A stretch of DNA of 36,548 bases from Ornatilinea sp. (GTDB lineage: Bacteria; Chloroflexota; Anaerolineae; Anaerolineales; Anaerolineaceae): assembly GCA_018433975.1 (NCBI GenBank), contig JAHDQE010000129.1, forward strand, positions 1 to 36,548, written 5' to 3'. Each line of letters begins with the position of its first letter. Position 1 is the first letter of the stretch. A program made the position numbers and the translations under genes. The notes beneath the pieces are model-generated. The model searched no databases. It worked only from the letters and a program-made list of their open reading frames with translations, and was not told the origin of the DNA. Of this stretch, positions 1 through 7,976 are shown one piece after another.

Positions 1-666
1 CCGCGTGGGAGCGTGGATTGAAACGCCTGTCTATCTTTATGATGGTGTAGTTTCCGGTCGCTCCCCGTGTGGGAGCGTGGATTGAAACCTCAATGATGTT
101 GATTGCGTTGAGTTCGGCGGCATGTCGCTCCCCGTGTGGGAGCGTGGATTGAAACTTAGTAATTGATCGAATCACGTATAACCGGGCTGTCGCTCCCCGC
201 GTGGGAGCGTGGATTGAAACTTTCTAATCTAATTTGTTGTACAATGTTCTTGCGCGTTGCTCCCCGCGTGAGAGCGTGGGTTGAAACATGATTTTTGAAA
301 CTGGAAAGTATGGTTCAAAATGTCGCTTCCCCATGGGAGCGTGGGTTGAAACGCGCACATCTCATGTAATTGACTAACTGTTACTCGTCGCTCCCCGTGT
401 GGGAGCGTGGATTGAAACGGGCTGATGCCTACGATCGCCGCTTCGATGGTGGGTCGCTCCTTGCATGGGAGCATGGATTGAAACATCTTGAAAAAATGGA
501 CTCGTGGCCCGCATTTGAGTCGCTCCCGCGTGGGAGCGTGGATTGAAACACTTTCGTGTGTTCAAACAGGTGAGAGGGTCCTGTCGCTCCCCGCGTGGGA
601 GCGTGGGTTGAAACATGGTCATTGCGTATTCCTGAAACGCAGCAGCCACCCGTTGCTCCCTGCATA
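1..666 (+). CRISPR. Type I-C-like CRISPR array, leader-distal end, cut by the window start
   Basis: The 32-bp repeat begins GTCGCTCCCC and ends GTGGATTGAAAC, with an internal GCTCCC/GGGAGC hairpin, which is the type I-C pattern. The tail of one repeat is at 1-24. Complete repeats are at 57-88, 124-155, 189-220, 256-287, 322-352, 387-418, 453-484, 519-549 and 583-614, and a broken last repeat starts at 652. The ten spacers are 32-37 bp and all different. Repeats at 322 and 519 are 31 bp (one base deleted). Those at 256, 453 and 652 carry several substitutions, and the copies at 256, 322 and 583 have GGGTTGAAAC instead of GGATTGAAAC. Decay towards the right, plus the known I-C orientation with ATTGAAAC at the repeat 3' end, puts the leader and any cas genes left of the window. 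Short reading frames across the array are not genes. Confidence 0.97.
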
Positions 667-696
667 CCCCCACGCGGGGCAAAGCGGATCAACTGT

Positions 697-1057
697 GGCT
701 GCGCTGTTCCAGGTCGAGCAGCCACTGTTTGCGCCAGAGGCCGCCGCCGTAGCCGCCGAGTTTGCCGCTTTTGGTGATGACGTGGTGGCAGGGGATGAGG
801 ATGGCGATCCGGTTCCAGTCGTTGGCGGTGCCGACGGCGCAAGCCGCACGTTAGGCGCCGATCCCTTCCCTAATTTTTCTTAATAGCTGGTTTCGCCGTA
901 AGGAATTTGCAGCAGGGCATCCCAGACCCGGCGCTGGAAGTCGGTGCCGGGATACAGCAGGGGGACAGTGAAGTCCCGCAGGGTACCGGCGAAATACGTT
1001 TCCAGTTCGGAACGAGGCTGTTCGAGATGCACATTGGAACCCGGCAGGATCGGGCAG
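697..1057 (-). pseudogene. Truncated, inactivated copy of the 3' third of ada
   Basis: This segment matches 6515-6874, the C-terminal O6-alkylguanine-DNA alkyltransferase part of the intact ada gene, at roughly 90% identity by eye. It cannot work. A TAC codon has become TAA just after the IPYGETSY motif, one C is missing shortly after (frameshift), and the active-site motif PCHRV has become PCHHV. No zinc-binding or AraC-type region is present. The copy ends abruptly at 1057, 17 bases before a palindromic repeat, and its other edge lies about 30 bases from the last CRISPR repeat fragment. It is either a partial duplication of the downstream gene or the remains of a second ada/ogt gene. Confidence 0.93.
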
Positions 1058-1074
1058 CATCGCGCGCCTGAGGC

Positions 1075-1147
1075 GTTGGGTTTCGGCACAGGGTTTTCGC
1101 AATGTTGCTAAATGGTTTGTGCCTCAACCCAACCTGCCGCCGGCAGG
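1075..1147. repeat. Palindromic intergenic element (two nested inverted repeats)
   Basis: A 15-base arm at 1075-1089 (starting GTTGGGTT) pairs at 13 of 15 positions with 1119-1133 (ending AACCCAAC), around a 29-base loop. Directly next to it is a perfect 7-bp inverted repeat, CCTGCCG at 1133-1139 and CGGCAGG at 1141-1147. The arms resemble a palindromic repeat style seen between genes in many environmental bacterial genomes. It adjoins the breakpoint of the ada pseudogene, so it may mark the junction of a rearrangement. Confidence 0.6.
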
Positions 1148-1192
1148 AACGCCGGGAGGAGTTGAACCTAATGACATTTAAAGAGGCGCAGG

Positions 1193-1343
1193 GGCCGCAA
1201 AGAAATTCTTTTTTGCTTACAACAACTTCAAGAGGGATGCGTGGATGTTTTCACGCTAAGAGCGCGAAGGCTTAATGCAGGCCCGGCTGGAGTTAGCGGG
1301 AGGTTGCCACGCCGTCCCGCAAAAGCGCGGGACGGCTCGCAAC
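1193..1343. repeat. 151-bp direct repeat, copy 1
   Basis: This block starts GGCCGCAAAGAAATTC and ends CGGCTCGCAAC, and is repeated at 1517-1667 with about 90% identity by eye and equal length. It contains the X-type module found again at 14446 and 18101, whose core is a hairpin with arms CCGTCCCGC and GCGGGACGG around a loop of A-rich bases. It lies in a gene-free stretch, and the reading frames over it are repeat-derived. Confidence 0.85.
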
Positions 1344-1516
1344 GACATGCGATTTTCGCAAGAGGGAAAGCGATGGCACCACAGGGAAAGACGCAAGGAA
1401 ATTCCTTTTTTGTTGATCCGCTTTCGAGAGGGCCAGAGATTCTTCGGCCTCACGACCTCGGAATGACATTTGGAGGGGCGCTGCGAGGAATTCTTTATCT
1501 CACGCCAAGACGCCAA
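1344..1516. repeat. Spacer between the direct repeats with a degenerate repeat module
   Basis: Positions 1388-1410 partly echo the start of the 151-bp repeat (GACGCAAGGAAATTCC). Positions 1436-1471 contain the phrase GATTCTTCGGCCTCACGACC followed by TCGGAATGACA, in the style of common dispersed bacterial intergenic repeats. No plausible gene is present. Confidence 0.5.
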
Positions 1517-1667
1517 GGCCGCAAAGAAATTCTTTTTTGCTTTCAGCAACTTCAAGGGGGCGTATGGATGTTTTCAAGCCAAGAGCGCGAAGGCTTGATG
1601 GAGGCCCGGCTGGAGTTAGCGGGAGGTTGCCACGCCGTCCCGCCAAAAGCGCGGGACGGCTCGCAAC
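1517..1667. repeat. 151-bp direct repeat, copy 2
   Basis: Second copy of the block at 1193-1343, same orientation and same length, with scattered substitutions. Equal length and co-linearity suggest a local duplication rather than two separate insertions. The following stretch, 1668-1849, holds no gene or motif that I recognise. Confidence 0.85.
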
Positions 1668-1849
1668 AACTGTGATAAAAGTCAAGATCCAATAATTGGT
1701 TCCAAGCTAAAGGCCTGATTATTTCGGATCATTGCATTCAGAATCACCAGAAGTTTTCGCATACATGCAGTCAATGCCACTTTCTTTTCCTTCTCTTCTA
1801 AATGGCTGCAATTGCACAATTTCCACCTGCCTGATCCCATTTGGATATC

Positions 1850-1884
1850 CCCGGGGCAAGGGATTGGCGGTCCTCTGCCCCGGG
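1850..1884 (-). terminator. Possible terminator hairpin of the LysM/CARDB gene
   Basis: CCCGGGGCA at 1850-1858 pairs perfectly with TGCCCCGGG at 1876-1884 around a 17-base loop. It starts five bases past the stop codon of the minus-strand gene ending at 1890. There is no U-run on the minus strand after it, so it may stabilise the 3' end or act with Rho rather than terminate on its own. Confidence 0.45.
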
Positions 1885-1889
1885 AACGA

Positions 1890-4800
1890 TCAGGGTTCCA
1901 ATTCTTCCTGGCAGATACGAAAAATCACCACCCAATCATTTCCACCCACGGAACCTAAATGCCAGCTATGCAAGCCGGAGCCGCTGTGGGAATAGTTGCA
2001 TCCATAGTTGAATGGGGGTCCTGCGCCCCAATTTTCTTCCGGGCCAAACACATCCGACCCGCTCTGGTCAGCAGTCAGAGTTCCGGGATTGGCAGCAGTG
2101 ATATTCACTTCCAGGTTCTCGTCCCCATAAACATCGAACCAATAGGTGTCGTGTTCATTATTCTGGTATAAGAGGATACAATATCTCGGATCAAAGCACG
2201 AACCCCAGTCTATATCCTGACGGATATGCCAGTCAGCAACCTGCCGGCGGGACGTACCGGAAACCATATAGGCATCGAATTTGTATTCCACCTGATTCCG
2301 CATGCTGTAAGGCGACTCGATGCCATACAGATAGATCCACAAGCGCTGGCCACCCGCCACGGTAAAGGTGTTGTTCTCCAGATTCGTCTCAGCAATCGCG
2401 GCGTCCGGGTTGACAACCACAGAATACCCTCCCCGCATCCGCTCCCGGACCGATTCGCTAACGCCGCCAAATTCAAAGAATCGCTCTTCGCGCGGTTCAA
2501 CGCTGATATGAGGATAGGAACCGGCAATATACAAGGTGGTACCATCCGGGAGCAGGGTCTCGAAGGCCAGCGTGCGGTTTACCAACGGGTGGTCTCCCAC
2601 ATTGCGCACCGTGACCCGCAGGCGCCCGCCGCTTGTCGGGTCAAAGCTAACCTGCGTGATCTCCAGATCCGGCAATGGAGGACAAACCGGGTTGTGATAT
2701 AAAGCCCCTGTACGTTCATATTGTTCAATAACTTCATCCGAAGGATCGATGACGACACAGGCATCATAGGGCGCATCCAGCCGTAATTCCGAAAACTCAA
2801 GCACATCCCGCTGGCCTGCCTCCAGGACATATTCCGGCCAGGTGAACGTATCGATGACTTCGCCATCCCGGGTCTGCACCTCGATATCCAAATCGCGCCA
2901 CGGCCAGGCAGCCGTCCCGGTATTCCGCACATGAACCTGCATCTGACCGGACTCTTCATCCATCTCAATCTTTTCCACATTAAGCCACGGCAAAGGTTCG
3001 TATCCCTCCACACCGCTCCCCACAGGGCTGCCAAACGCCGGGCCAAAAGTATAAGTCACCCGGCAGCGGTCGTCATCGGAGGTTAAAGCCCCTTCATGAA
3101 AGCGATCCAATTCACCGGTTGCACAATCATTGTAAATAAAGGAGATCCCTTCACAGATTAAATCATCACAACCAGGATCACCGGAATGGTTACAGCGACC
3201 GGTATCCTCGTCCATGATATGAAAACCAAATTGAAAACTCCCGCCAGAGGGCACATCCGCAACGATTGCCGGCATTCCACTGAAGCGCCAGCTTGAATCG
3301 GCAGACATACTCATCAGGTCGTAGGTGGTATTATGGGTCAGCCCATTGGGCATATCCAGGCTTCCGCCTCCTGAGCCGGAAGGACGGGCGTCAAAGGAAA
3401 TCTGGCGCTCATTGGCAAAGAAATAGCCGTAAGGCGGTCCAACATCACCATGCCGGTCTTCATGGTGCCCATCACCACCCAGATCAAAGGTCTCCAGCGT
3501 CAGGAAGGTGATCTGGATTTCTCGTGTGCAGTTCTCGGCCGGTGTTTCAACAAATGCCAGAGCAGGGAAGGATTCCGGCCCGTCCGGGAAGCCATAGCGA
3601 AAGGCTGTCACCGTAAAATTGTAGCGCGTGCCGCAGGATGGGTGGAACCATTCATAAGGCAGGCTTGCTTCTAGCGAGTCGGGCGGTTCCACCCATTGCA
3701 GATTGCCGTTCAGATAAATGCGAAAACCGTCAATAGCTTCTTCCTCCTCAGGCGGGTTGTAGTCCCAACGCAAAGAGATGCGGCGATCGTCCATGCGGGC
3801 ATTGGTCGGCGGGGTCATGTCCACATCGAGGTACATGGGCACATTTCGGGGCCGATCTCCCACGCTATTCACGCGGTATTGGAACTCAAAACTGCCATCC
3901 ACTCCGCTGGCTCCACCGCTGCGCGGGGTGCCATTCCATTCTTCAGGCGGAATATCGATTTCCATCCTCCCCAGGTCCAACGCCTGGGTGCCGCCATCCG
4001 TCACTCCCACACAGGCAATTTCAAAAGGTATGGCATCGGTTTCAGGCCAGAAAATGATTGGGGCCGAGTCTCCCATCAGATAGGGTTCCACATCCCATCC
4101 AATAACTGTCCCATCTCCACCCAGCGATACAAATGACTCGTCGGTAGCCTGATCTCCATCGGCATCCGGGTACCACAGCGGCGCATTCCCTGCCAGGCCA
4201 ATATAACAATGCAAGCCCTCCATCACAGAGCCCGTGGTGAGTTCTAAAACTTCAACCTGCAATCCAATCCGTTCCGGCTCTGGCCCCGGAAATAATCTAA
4301 AGAACACTTCCCCAATAAGGTCAAACGCAGCAGAAGGGCTTTCCACTTCCGGAGCCGGCGGTTCTTCGGCTTCCTCTCCTTCACCTTCCGGGGCAGGAGG
4401 CTCTTCCCCCGACGCAGAAGGTTCTTCTTCGGGAATACGAACCTCATCGCCCGGTGCCGGACCCTCTGCTGCCAGATCAGGGTTGGCGTCTTCCAGCACA
4501 TCCGGTGTAGTTCCGTAATCTTCCGCTATCGAAGCCAGTGTTTCGTCCTCGTCCGCGATATGGATCGTGCCTCCCATCTCATTGTTCTCCACCACGACCA
4601 CTCCTACAGAGGCCTGTCCGGAGATGCCATCCGTTGATACCGCCCGTGCAACAATCAAGTGCGAGCCTGTTGTCGTTGGAACCCAATCCGCTGTCAGAAC
4701 CACGGGGGTAGCGGGTTGGTCTGCCACATCCTGTTGGGCCAACAGGACATCATCTGCCCATAACTCAAAGTGAGTGACTCCTCTGTTGGAACGCCCCGTG

Positions 4801-4991
4801 GCATGAACGAAAACACCCTGCCCGGTCGTGAATTCATCCCGGTTGAGCGGGTTGTGGATCAGTACCAGCGGCCGTGAGTTATAGGAGAATGCCCGCTGCA
4901 CAAAATAAAACAGGGCCGCAATTACCATGCATATCGTGATGATCGCCACCAGAACAACCAAAAGCCACGCTTTCGAACGTTGTTTTTCCAT
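1890..4991 (-). CDS. Membrane-anchored LysM / Ig-like / FnIII / CARDB-type extracytoplasmic protein
   Basis: The product has 1033 residues. One hydrophobic segment at about residues 9-32 anchors the rest outside the cell. Then follow an Ig-like region (about 40-130), a LysM domain (about 140-187, with ETLASIAEDYG and GDEVRIPEE) that in known proteins binds peptidoglycan or chitin-like glycans, a Pro/Glu-rich linker (about 190-215), a fibronectin-III-like unit (about 395-480), and two CARDB-like beta-sandwich units (about 665-745 and 775-875, each with a VRNxG signature). AAGGAG precedes the ATG at good spacing. The lipoprotein gene at 5020-6087 ends 28 bases upstream, so the two probably form one operon and may work together at the cell surface. 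No catalytic motif was seen; a structural or adhesive role is an inference. Confidence 0.85.
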   Translation of the reverse strand: MEKQRSKAWLLVVLVAIITICMVIAALFYFVQRAFSYNSRPLVLIHNPLNRDEFTTGQGVFVHATGRSNRGVTHFELWADDVLLAQQDVADQPATPVVLTADWVPTTTGSHLIVARAVSTDGISGQASVGVVVVENNEMGGTIHIADEDETLASIAEDYGTTPDVLEDANPDLAAEGPAPGDEVRIPEEEPSASGEEPPAPEGEGEEAEEPPAPEVESPSAAFDLIGEVFFRLFPGPEPERIGLQVEVLELTTGSVMEGLHCYIGLAGNAPLWYPDADGDQATDESFVSLGGDGTVIGWDVEPYLMGDSAPIIFWPETDAIPFEIACVGVTDGGTQALDLGRMEIDIPPEEWNGTPRSGGASGVDGSFEFQYRVNSVGDRPRNVPMYLDVDMTPPTNARMDDRRISLRWDYNPPEEEEAIDGFRIYLNGNLQWVEPPDSLEASLPYEWFHPSCGTRYNFTVTAFRYGFPDGPESFPALAFVETPAENCTREIQITFLTLETFDLGGDGHHEDRHGDVGPPYGYFFANERQISFDARPSGSGGGSLDMPNGLTHNTTYDLMSMSADSSWRFSGMPAIVADVPSGGSFQFGFHIMDEDTGRCNHSGDPGCDDLICEGISFIYNDCATGELDRFHEGALTSDDDRCRVTYTFGPAFGSPVGSGVEGYEPLPWLNVEKIEMDEESGQMQVHVRNTGTAAWPWRDLDIEVQTRDGEVIDTFTWPEYVLEAGQRDVLEFSELRLDAPYDACVVIDPSDEVIEQYERTGALYHNPVCPPLPDLEITQVSFDPTSGGRLRVTVRNVGDHPLVNRTLAFETLLPDGTTLYIAGSYPHISVEPREERFFEFGGVSESVRERMRGGYSVVVNPDAAIAETNLENNTFTVAGGQRLWIYLYGIESPYSMRNQVEYKFDAYMVSGTSRRQVADWHIRQDIDWGSCFDPRYCILLYQNNEHDTYWFDVYGDENLEVNITAANPGTLTADQSGSDVFGPEENWGAGPPFNYGCNYSHSGSGLHSWHLGSVGGNDWVVIFRICQEELEP

Positions 4992-5019
4992 CTTTATCTC
5001 CTTTGTGGTTCGATCCTCA

Positions 5020-6087
5020 TCACGACAAGGTCACCGCAAACTCAAACCAGCCCGACCAATCGCCCAGGTTTCCATTCCCGTCGATGGCACGTACCCTCCA
5101 GCGATAGTACCAGCCGCACTCCACAGGGATATCGATGCTCTTGGTGGTGCTTTCGAAAACGCTCCCGGAAACATCCTGCCAGTTATTATCCCCGGCATGA
5201 CGCTGCACCCGGATCCGATACGCAGAAATTCCACCGGGATCTTCAACCGGCAGCCAGACCAGATTTTGAGTGGCTTTACATCCAATGGTCAAACCATCCG
5301 CGGGAACAACTAATGTTGGCACCGGCGGCGGGGTGGTGTCTTCCGGAACTTCGGTTGGGCAGCTCCCCTTAACGGGAATTTCCAGGGTAAATTTTTCGGA
5401 AGTCCCATCCAGGTAGGTTACGGTCAGTGGATAATAGGCGGTTTCGCACAGACACGCCTGGTCTAAGCCATTAAAAGGCTGAGAAACTCCGCCATAGACT
5501 ACATTGTCTATGTTCTCAACATGCCAATATATCAACGCGCAATCTCCAGCATCGATTTCAGCCGGTTCCGCCCAGAATTGGACCACCGGTTGTGGCGCGG
5601 GCGGCGGAGTAGGTGTCTCGGTCAGTTCCTCGGTTGGGGTGAAAGTCAGGAAAGACACCAAAGTCGGCGTATCCGTGACCACTGTTTCCGGCACAACAAC
5701 TTCCTCCGGTTCTTCCCCCACCCGGATTCGAGCCGAATCGGGCTGGCTGGCAACATCCTCCACACTATAAGCTACAACCTGAATGGTATAGTCTCCGGGT
5801 TGTGGCGGCGTGTACAGGTAAGTAAAAGAGGATAAACTGCCGGTCATCACCGGATCGGGCAGTGTATCCAGATGTTGTCCGTTGACAAACACTTCCACTT
5901 TGCTGATACCGCCGGGATGGGAAGCATGACCCTCAACCTGTACCGGCTGTCCGGAGGGAACATTCAGGCCGTCGAGTGGCACATCAATCCAGACATATAC
6001 ACCTTCACCCCCAACCGTTTCCCCACTACAAGCAGTGAACAAACCGGCCAGAACCAAGATTATCCAAAACCTCTTGAGATTCGTCAT
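5020..6087 (-). CDS. Ig-like / FnIII lipoprotein
   Basis: The product has 355 residues from the ATG at 6087, chosen because AAGGAGAACCAAC lies directly before it; an upstream in-frame TTG at 6117 has no such site. The N-terminus is a lipoprotein signal with lipobox LFTAC, making Cys20 the likely lipidated residue. An Ig-like domain (about 28-125) resembles the Ig-like region of the following gene. A Thr/Pro-rich linker with TFTPTEELTETPTPPP follows, then a Cys-containing beta domain, and finally a fibronectin-III-like domain with WYYRWRVRAIDGNGNLGDW near the C-terminus. It is probably the first gene of a two-gene operon with the LysM/CARDB protein. The role is unknown; a non-catalytic binding or scaffold protein is most likely. 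Confidence 0.82.
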   Translation of the reverse strand: MTNLKRFWIILVLAGLFTACSGETVGGEGVYVWIDVPLDGLNVPSGQPVQVEGHASHPGGISKVEVFVNGQHLDTLPDPVMTGSLSSFTYLYTPPQPGDYTIQVVAYSVEDVASQPDSARIRVGEEPEEVVVPETVVTDTPTLVSFLTFTPTEELTETPTPPPAPQPVVQFWAEPAEIDAGDCALIYWHVENIDNVVYGGVSQPFNGLDQACLCETAYYPLTVTYLDGTSEKFTLEIPVKGSCPTEVPEDTTPPPVPTLVVPADGLTIGCKATQNLVWLPVEDPGGISAYRIRVQRHAGDNNWQDVSGSVFESTTKSIDIPVECGWYYRWRVRAIDGNGNLGDWSGWFEFAVTLS

Positions 6088-6507
6088 GTTGGTTCTCCTT
6101 CCTGCAACATAAAACAATTCTCAGTTTTAAACCAATATTTACCCTGGAAAAATCAGATCCGAGATAACAGGTTGTGTTGGTGTATTGTTAAATCAATCGT
6201 GAGGAGTGTTGATTGTCGTGATGCGTTTGCTCGGCCCGTATAGCACATTCAGTAAAAACGTCCAAGCCGAGGAAGAAACCGGCTTAAATCTCGTTATTTC
6301 GCAAATTTAACGATGCTTTTTGGGGAGACGAGATTGTTTGAACAGCCATCCGGGCTTATTTTGCCTGGTTTACATTAAATTGATAAATTTATTATAGAGG
6401 AATTGTTTACGACTTGCTACAGGGTCATTTATCAAAAATCCTCAAGAATCCGCCAGTTACAAGATTTTTCCCCTGTTCTTATACCCGGCGGAATCTGAAG
6501 ATAAAGC
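6088..6507. other. AT-rich intergenic region between ada and the lipoprotein operon
   Basis: This 420-base stretch must hold the promoter of the minus-strand lipoprotein operon and the 3' end of the ada transcript. I found no convincing promoter, strong hairpin or repeat in it. Reading frames here are short and unconvincing. Confidence 0.5.
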
Positions 6508-7563
6508 TCAGCGATGGCACTGTTCCAGGTCGAGCAGCCATTGTTTGCGCCACAGGCCGCCGCCGTAACCGCCGAGTTTGCCGCTTTTGGTGATGACGCG
6601 GTGGCAGGGGATGAGGATGGCGATCCGGTTCCAGCCGTTGGCGGTGCCGACGGCGCGGGCCGCGCGTTGGGCGCCGATCCCTTCCCCTAATTTTTCGTAA
6701 TAGCTGGTCTCGCCGTAGGGAATTTGCAGCAGGGCATCCCAGACCCGGCGCTGGAAGTCAGTGCCGGGATAGAGCAGGGGGACGGTGAAGTCCCGCAGGG
6801 TACCGGCGAAATACGCTTCCAGTTCGGAACGAAGCTGTTCGAGATGCACGTTAGAACCCGGCAGGATCGGGCAGTGGAAGTGGCGGCGCAAAACGGTAAA
6901 CTGGGCTTCCAGCCTGCGGCGTTCGCTGAACTCCAGCAGGCACACGCCCTGAGGGGTGGCCCCCGCGATCATGGGGCCCACGGGGGTCTCGATCATTTCG
7001 GTGAGGATGCACTCCGCATCCCGCGCCTGTCCGGGGGGACGCCCGAAAGTCCGGCCAAAGGCATCCCGGAAGCCGCTGTGGGATTCGTAGCCGTTCCCCA
7101 GAGCGACATCATCCAGCGGGGCGCCCTGGCGGATCTGCTTGAGGGCCTGGCCCAGACGCCTTCCGCGGCAATAGGCCTGGAAGGTGATGCCGTAATGCTT
7201 GAGGAAATAACGCCGGGCGCGGGAGGGCTCAATCTCCATGCGGCGCAAATCCGCATCCGTCAGGCGCTGGTCGGGGGCGTTTTCCACCCGGTCAATCAAC
7301 TGCTCCACCCATTCGGGCGGGGTGCCATCCACCGCAAGGGGACGGCAGCGCTTGCAGGGCCGGTAGCCCGAAAACATGGCGTCACGGGCCGTAGAAAAGA
7401 ATTCCATGTTATCCGCCAGCGGTTTCCGCGCGGGGCACGAAGGGCGGCAGAATACGCCCGTGCTGCGGACAGCCACAAAGAAAATCCCATCATACGAGGT
7501 GTCCCGTTGGTAGACGGCATCTTCCATTTCTGCGCGAGGAGGTAATTCGGTCATTGTTTCCAT
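6508..7563 (-). CDS. ada: Ada: methylphosphotriester- and O6-methylguanine-DNA methyltransferase / transcription activator
   Basis: The product has 351 residues from the ATG at 7563, close to the 354 of E. coli Ada. The zinc-binding N-terminal domain carries Cys39, Cys43, Cys70 and Cys73 (FCRPSC and PCKRC), one residue from the E. coli positions 38, 42, 69 and 72; Cys39 should accept methyl from phosphotriesters. An AraC-type helix-turn-helix follows (about 90-180). The C-terminal alkyltransferase domain holds PCHRV with Cys320 (E. coli Cys321) and IPYGETSYYEKL. A longer in-frame version from a GTG at 7665 was rejected because it crosses the promoter. In E. coli the self-methylated protein activates ada and other repair genes; self-regulation here is an inference. 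A broken copy of its 3' end lies at 697-1057. Confidence 0.95.
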   Translation of the reverse strand: METMTELPPRAEMEDAVYQRDTSYDGIFFVAVRSTGVFCRPSCPARKPLADNMEFFSTARDAMFSGYRPCKRCRPLAVDGTPPEWVEQLIDRVENAPDQRLTDADLRRMEIEPSRARRYFLKHYGITFQAYCRGRRLGQALKQIRQGAPLDDVALGNGYESHSGFRDAFGRTFGRPPGQARDAECILTEMIETPVGPMIAGATPQGVCLLEFSERRRLEAQFTVLRRHFHCPILPGSNVHLEQLRSELEAYFAGTLRDFTVPLLYPGTDFQRRVWDALLQIPYGETSYYEKLGEGIGAQRAARAVGTANGWNRIAILIPCHRVITKSGKLGGYGGGLWRKQWLLDLEQCHR

Positions 7564-7569
7564 GCCCAC

Positions 7570-7598
7570 ATTGTACCGAAAAGCAAAATGCTTTTCCA
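7570..7598 (-). promoter_or_regulatory. Probable ada promoter with a palindrome between -35 and -10
   Basis: On the minus strand, TGGAAA (7593-7598) lies 17 bp from TACAAT (7570-7575). The ATG follows TACAAT by only six bases, so the message would be leaderless or nearly so. Between and overlapping these elements sits a perfect 7-3-7 palindrome (7579-7595, arms AAAAGCA and TGCTTTT), a possible binding site for Ada itself or a repressor. The rest of the gap to 7847 shows nothing recognisable. Confidence 0.6.
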
Positions 7599-7847
7599 CC
7601 GCAAATTGAACATCAAATTTTTTGGTCCGGGGATTCGCCGCAGGAGCGGCGAGCCCACAGGACACCCGGCCGGAGGCCGCAAAACCCCGGAAAACGGGAA
7701 AGAAAAGCGCATCCGTTTCTCAGATCCTCCCGCATGAAGGCCACCGCATCCGCGCCGCGGGTTCTTAAGAAAGAACCCCGGTAAAATCCATTGTAAATTT
7801 CATCGGGAAGATATGCCAAATCGTGATAAAATGATTGTTTATATTTT

Positions 7848-7876
7848 TTGACTTTTTAATTTTTTTATGCTATTCT
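7848..7876 (+). promoter_or_regulatory. Promoter of the MBL-fold hydrolase gene
   Basis: TTGACT at 7848-7853, a 17-bp T-rich spacer and TATTCT at 7871-7876 fit a housekeeping promoter. It lies about 100 bases before the ATG at 7977. Confidence 0.65.
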
Positions 7877-7976
7877 ACATACTGCAATCGTTTATTTTGC
7901 GGTTAATCAACGGTATAAATCGCTATCGTTTCAAGTTTATTTTGACGATAAACCGTCAACAAGCGGAAAGGGAATA

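Noticed and set aside
229..883. Reading frames of 60-137 codons on both strands across the CRISPR array and ada fragment
   Set aside because: They encode the repeat over and over (QSTLPRGE-like and SIHAPTRGAT-like strings), the well-known false proteins of I-C arrays.
1075..1133. Possible integron attC site (GTTGGGT and ACCCAAC boxes)
   Set aside because: The boxes are in the reverse order for attC (GTTRRRY first, RYYYAAC last), there is no integrase, and the palindrome looks like a general intergenic repeat.
1241..1675. 144-codon plus-strand frame with internal duplication
   Set aside because: It lies wholly in the 151-bp direct repeats and X-type hairpins, has no ribosome site, and shows no protein-like conservation between the copies.
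7613..7819. 68-codon minus-strand frame upstream of ada
   Set aside because: It has no ribosome site or recognisable domain and runs through the region between two divergent promoters; chance is the simpler explanation.
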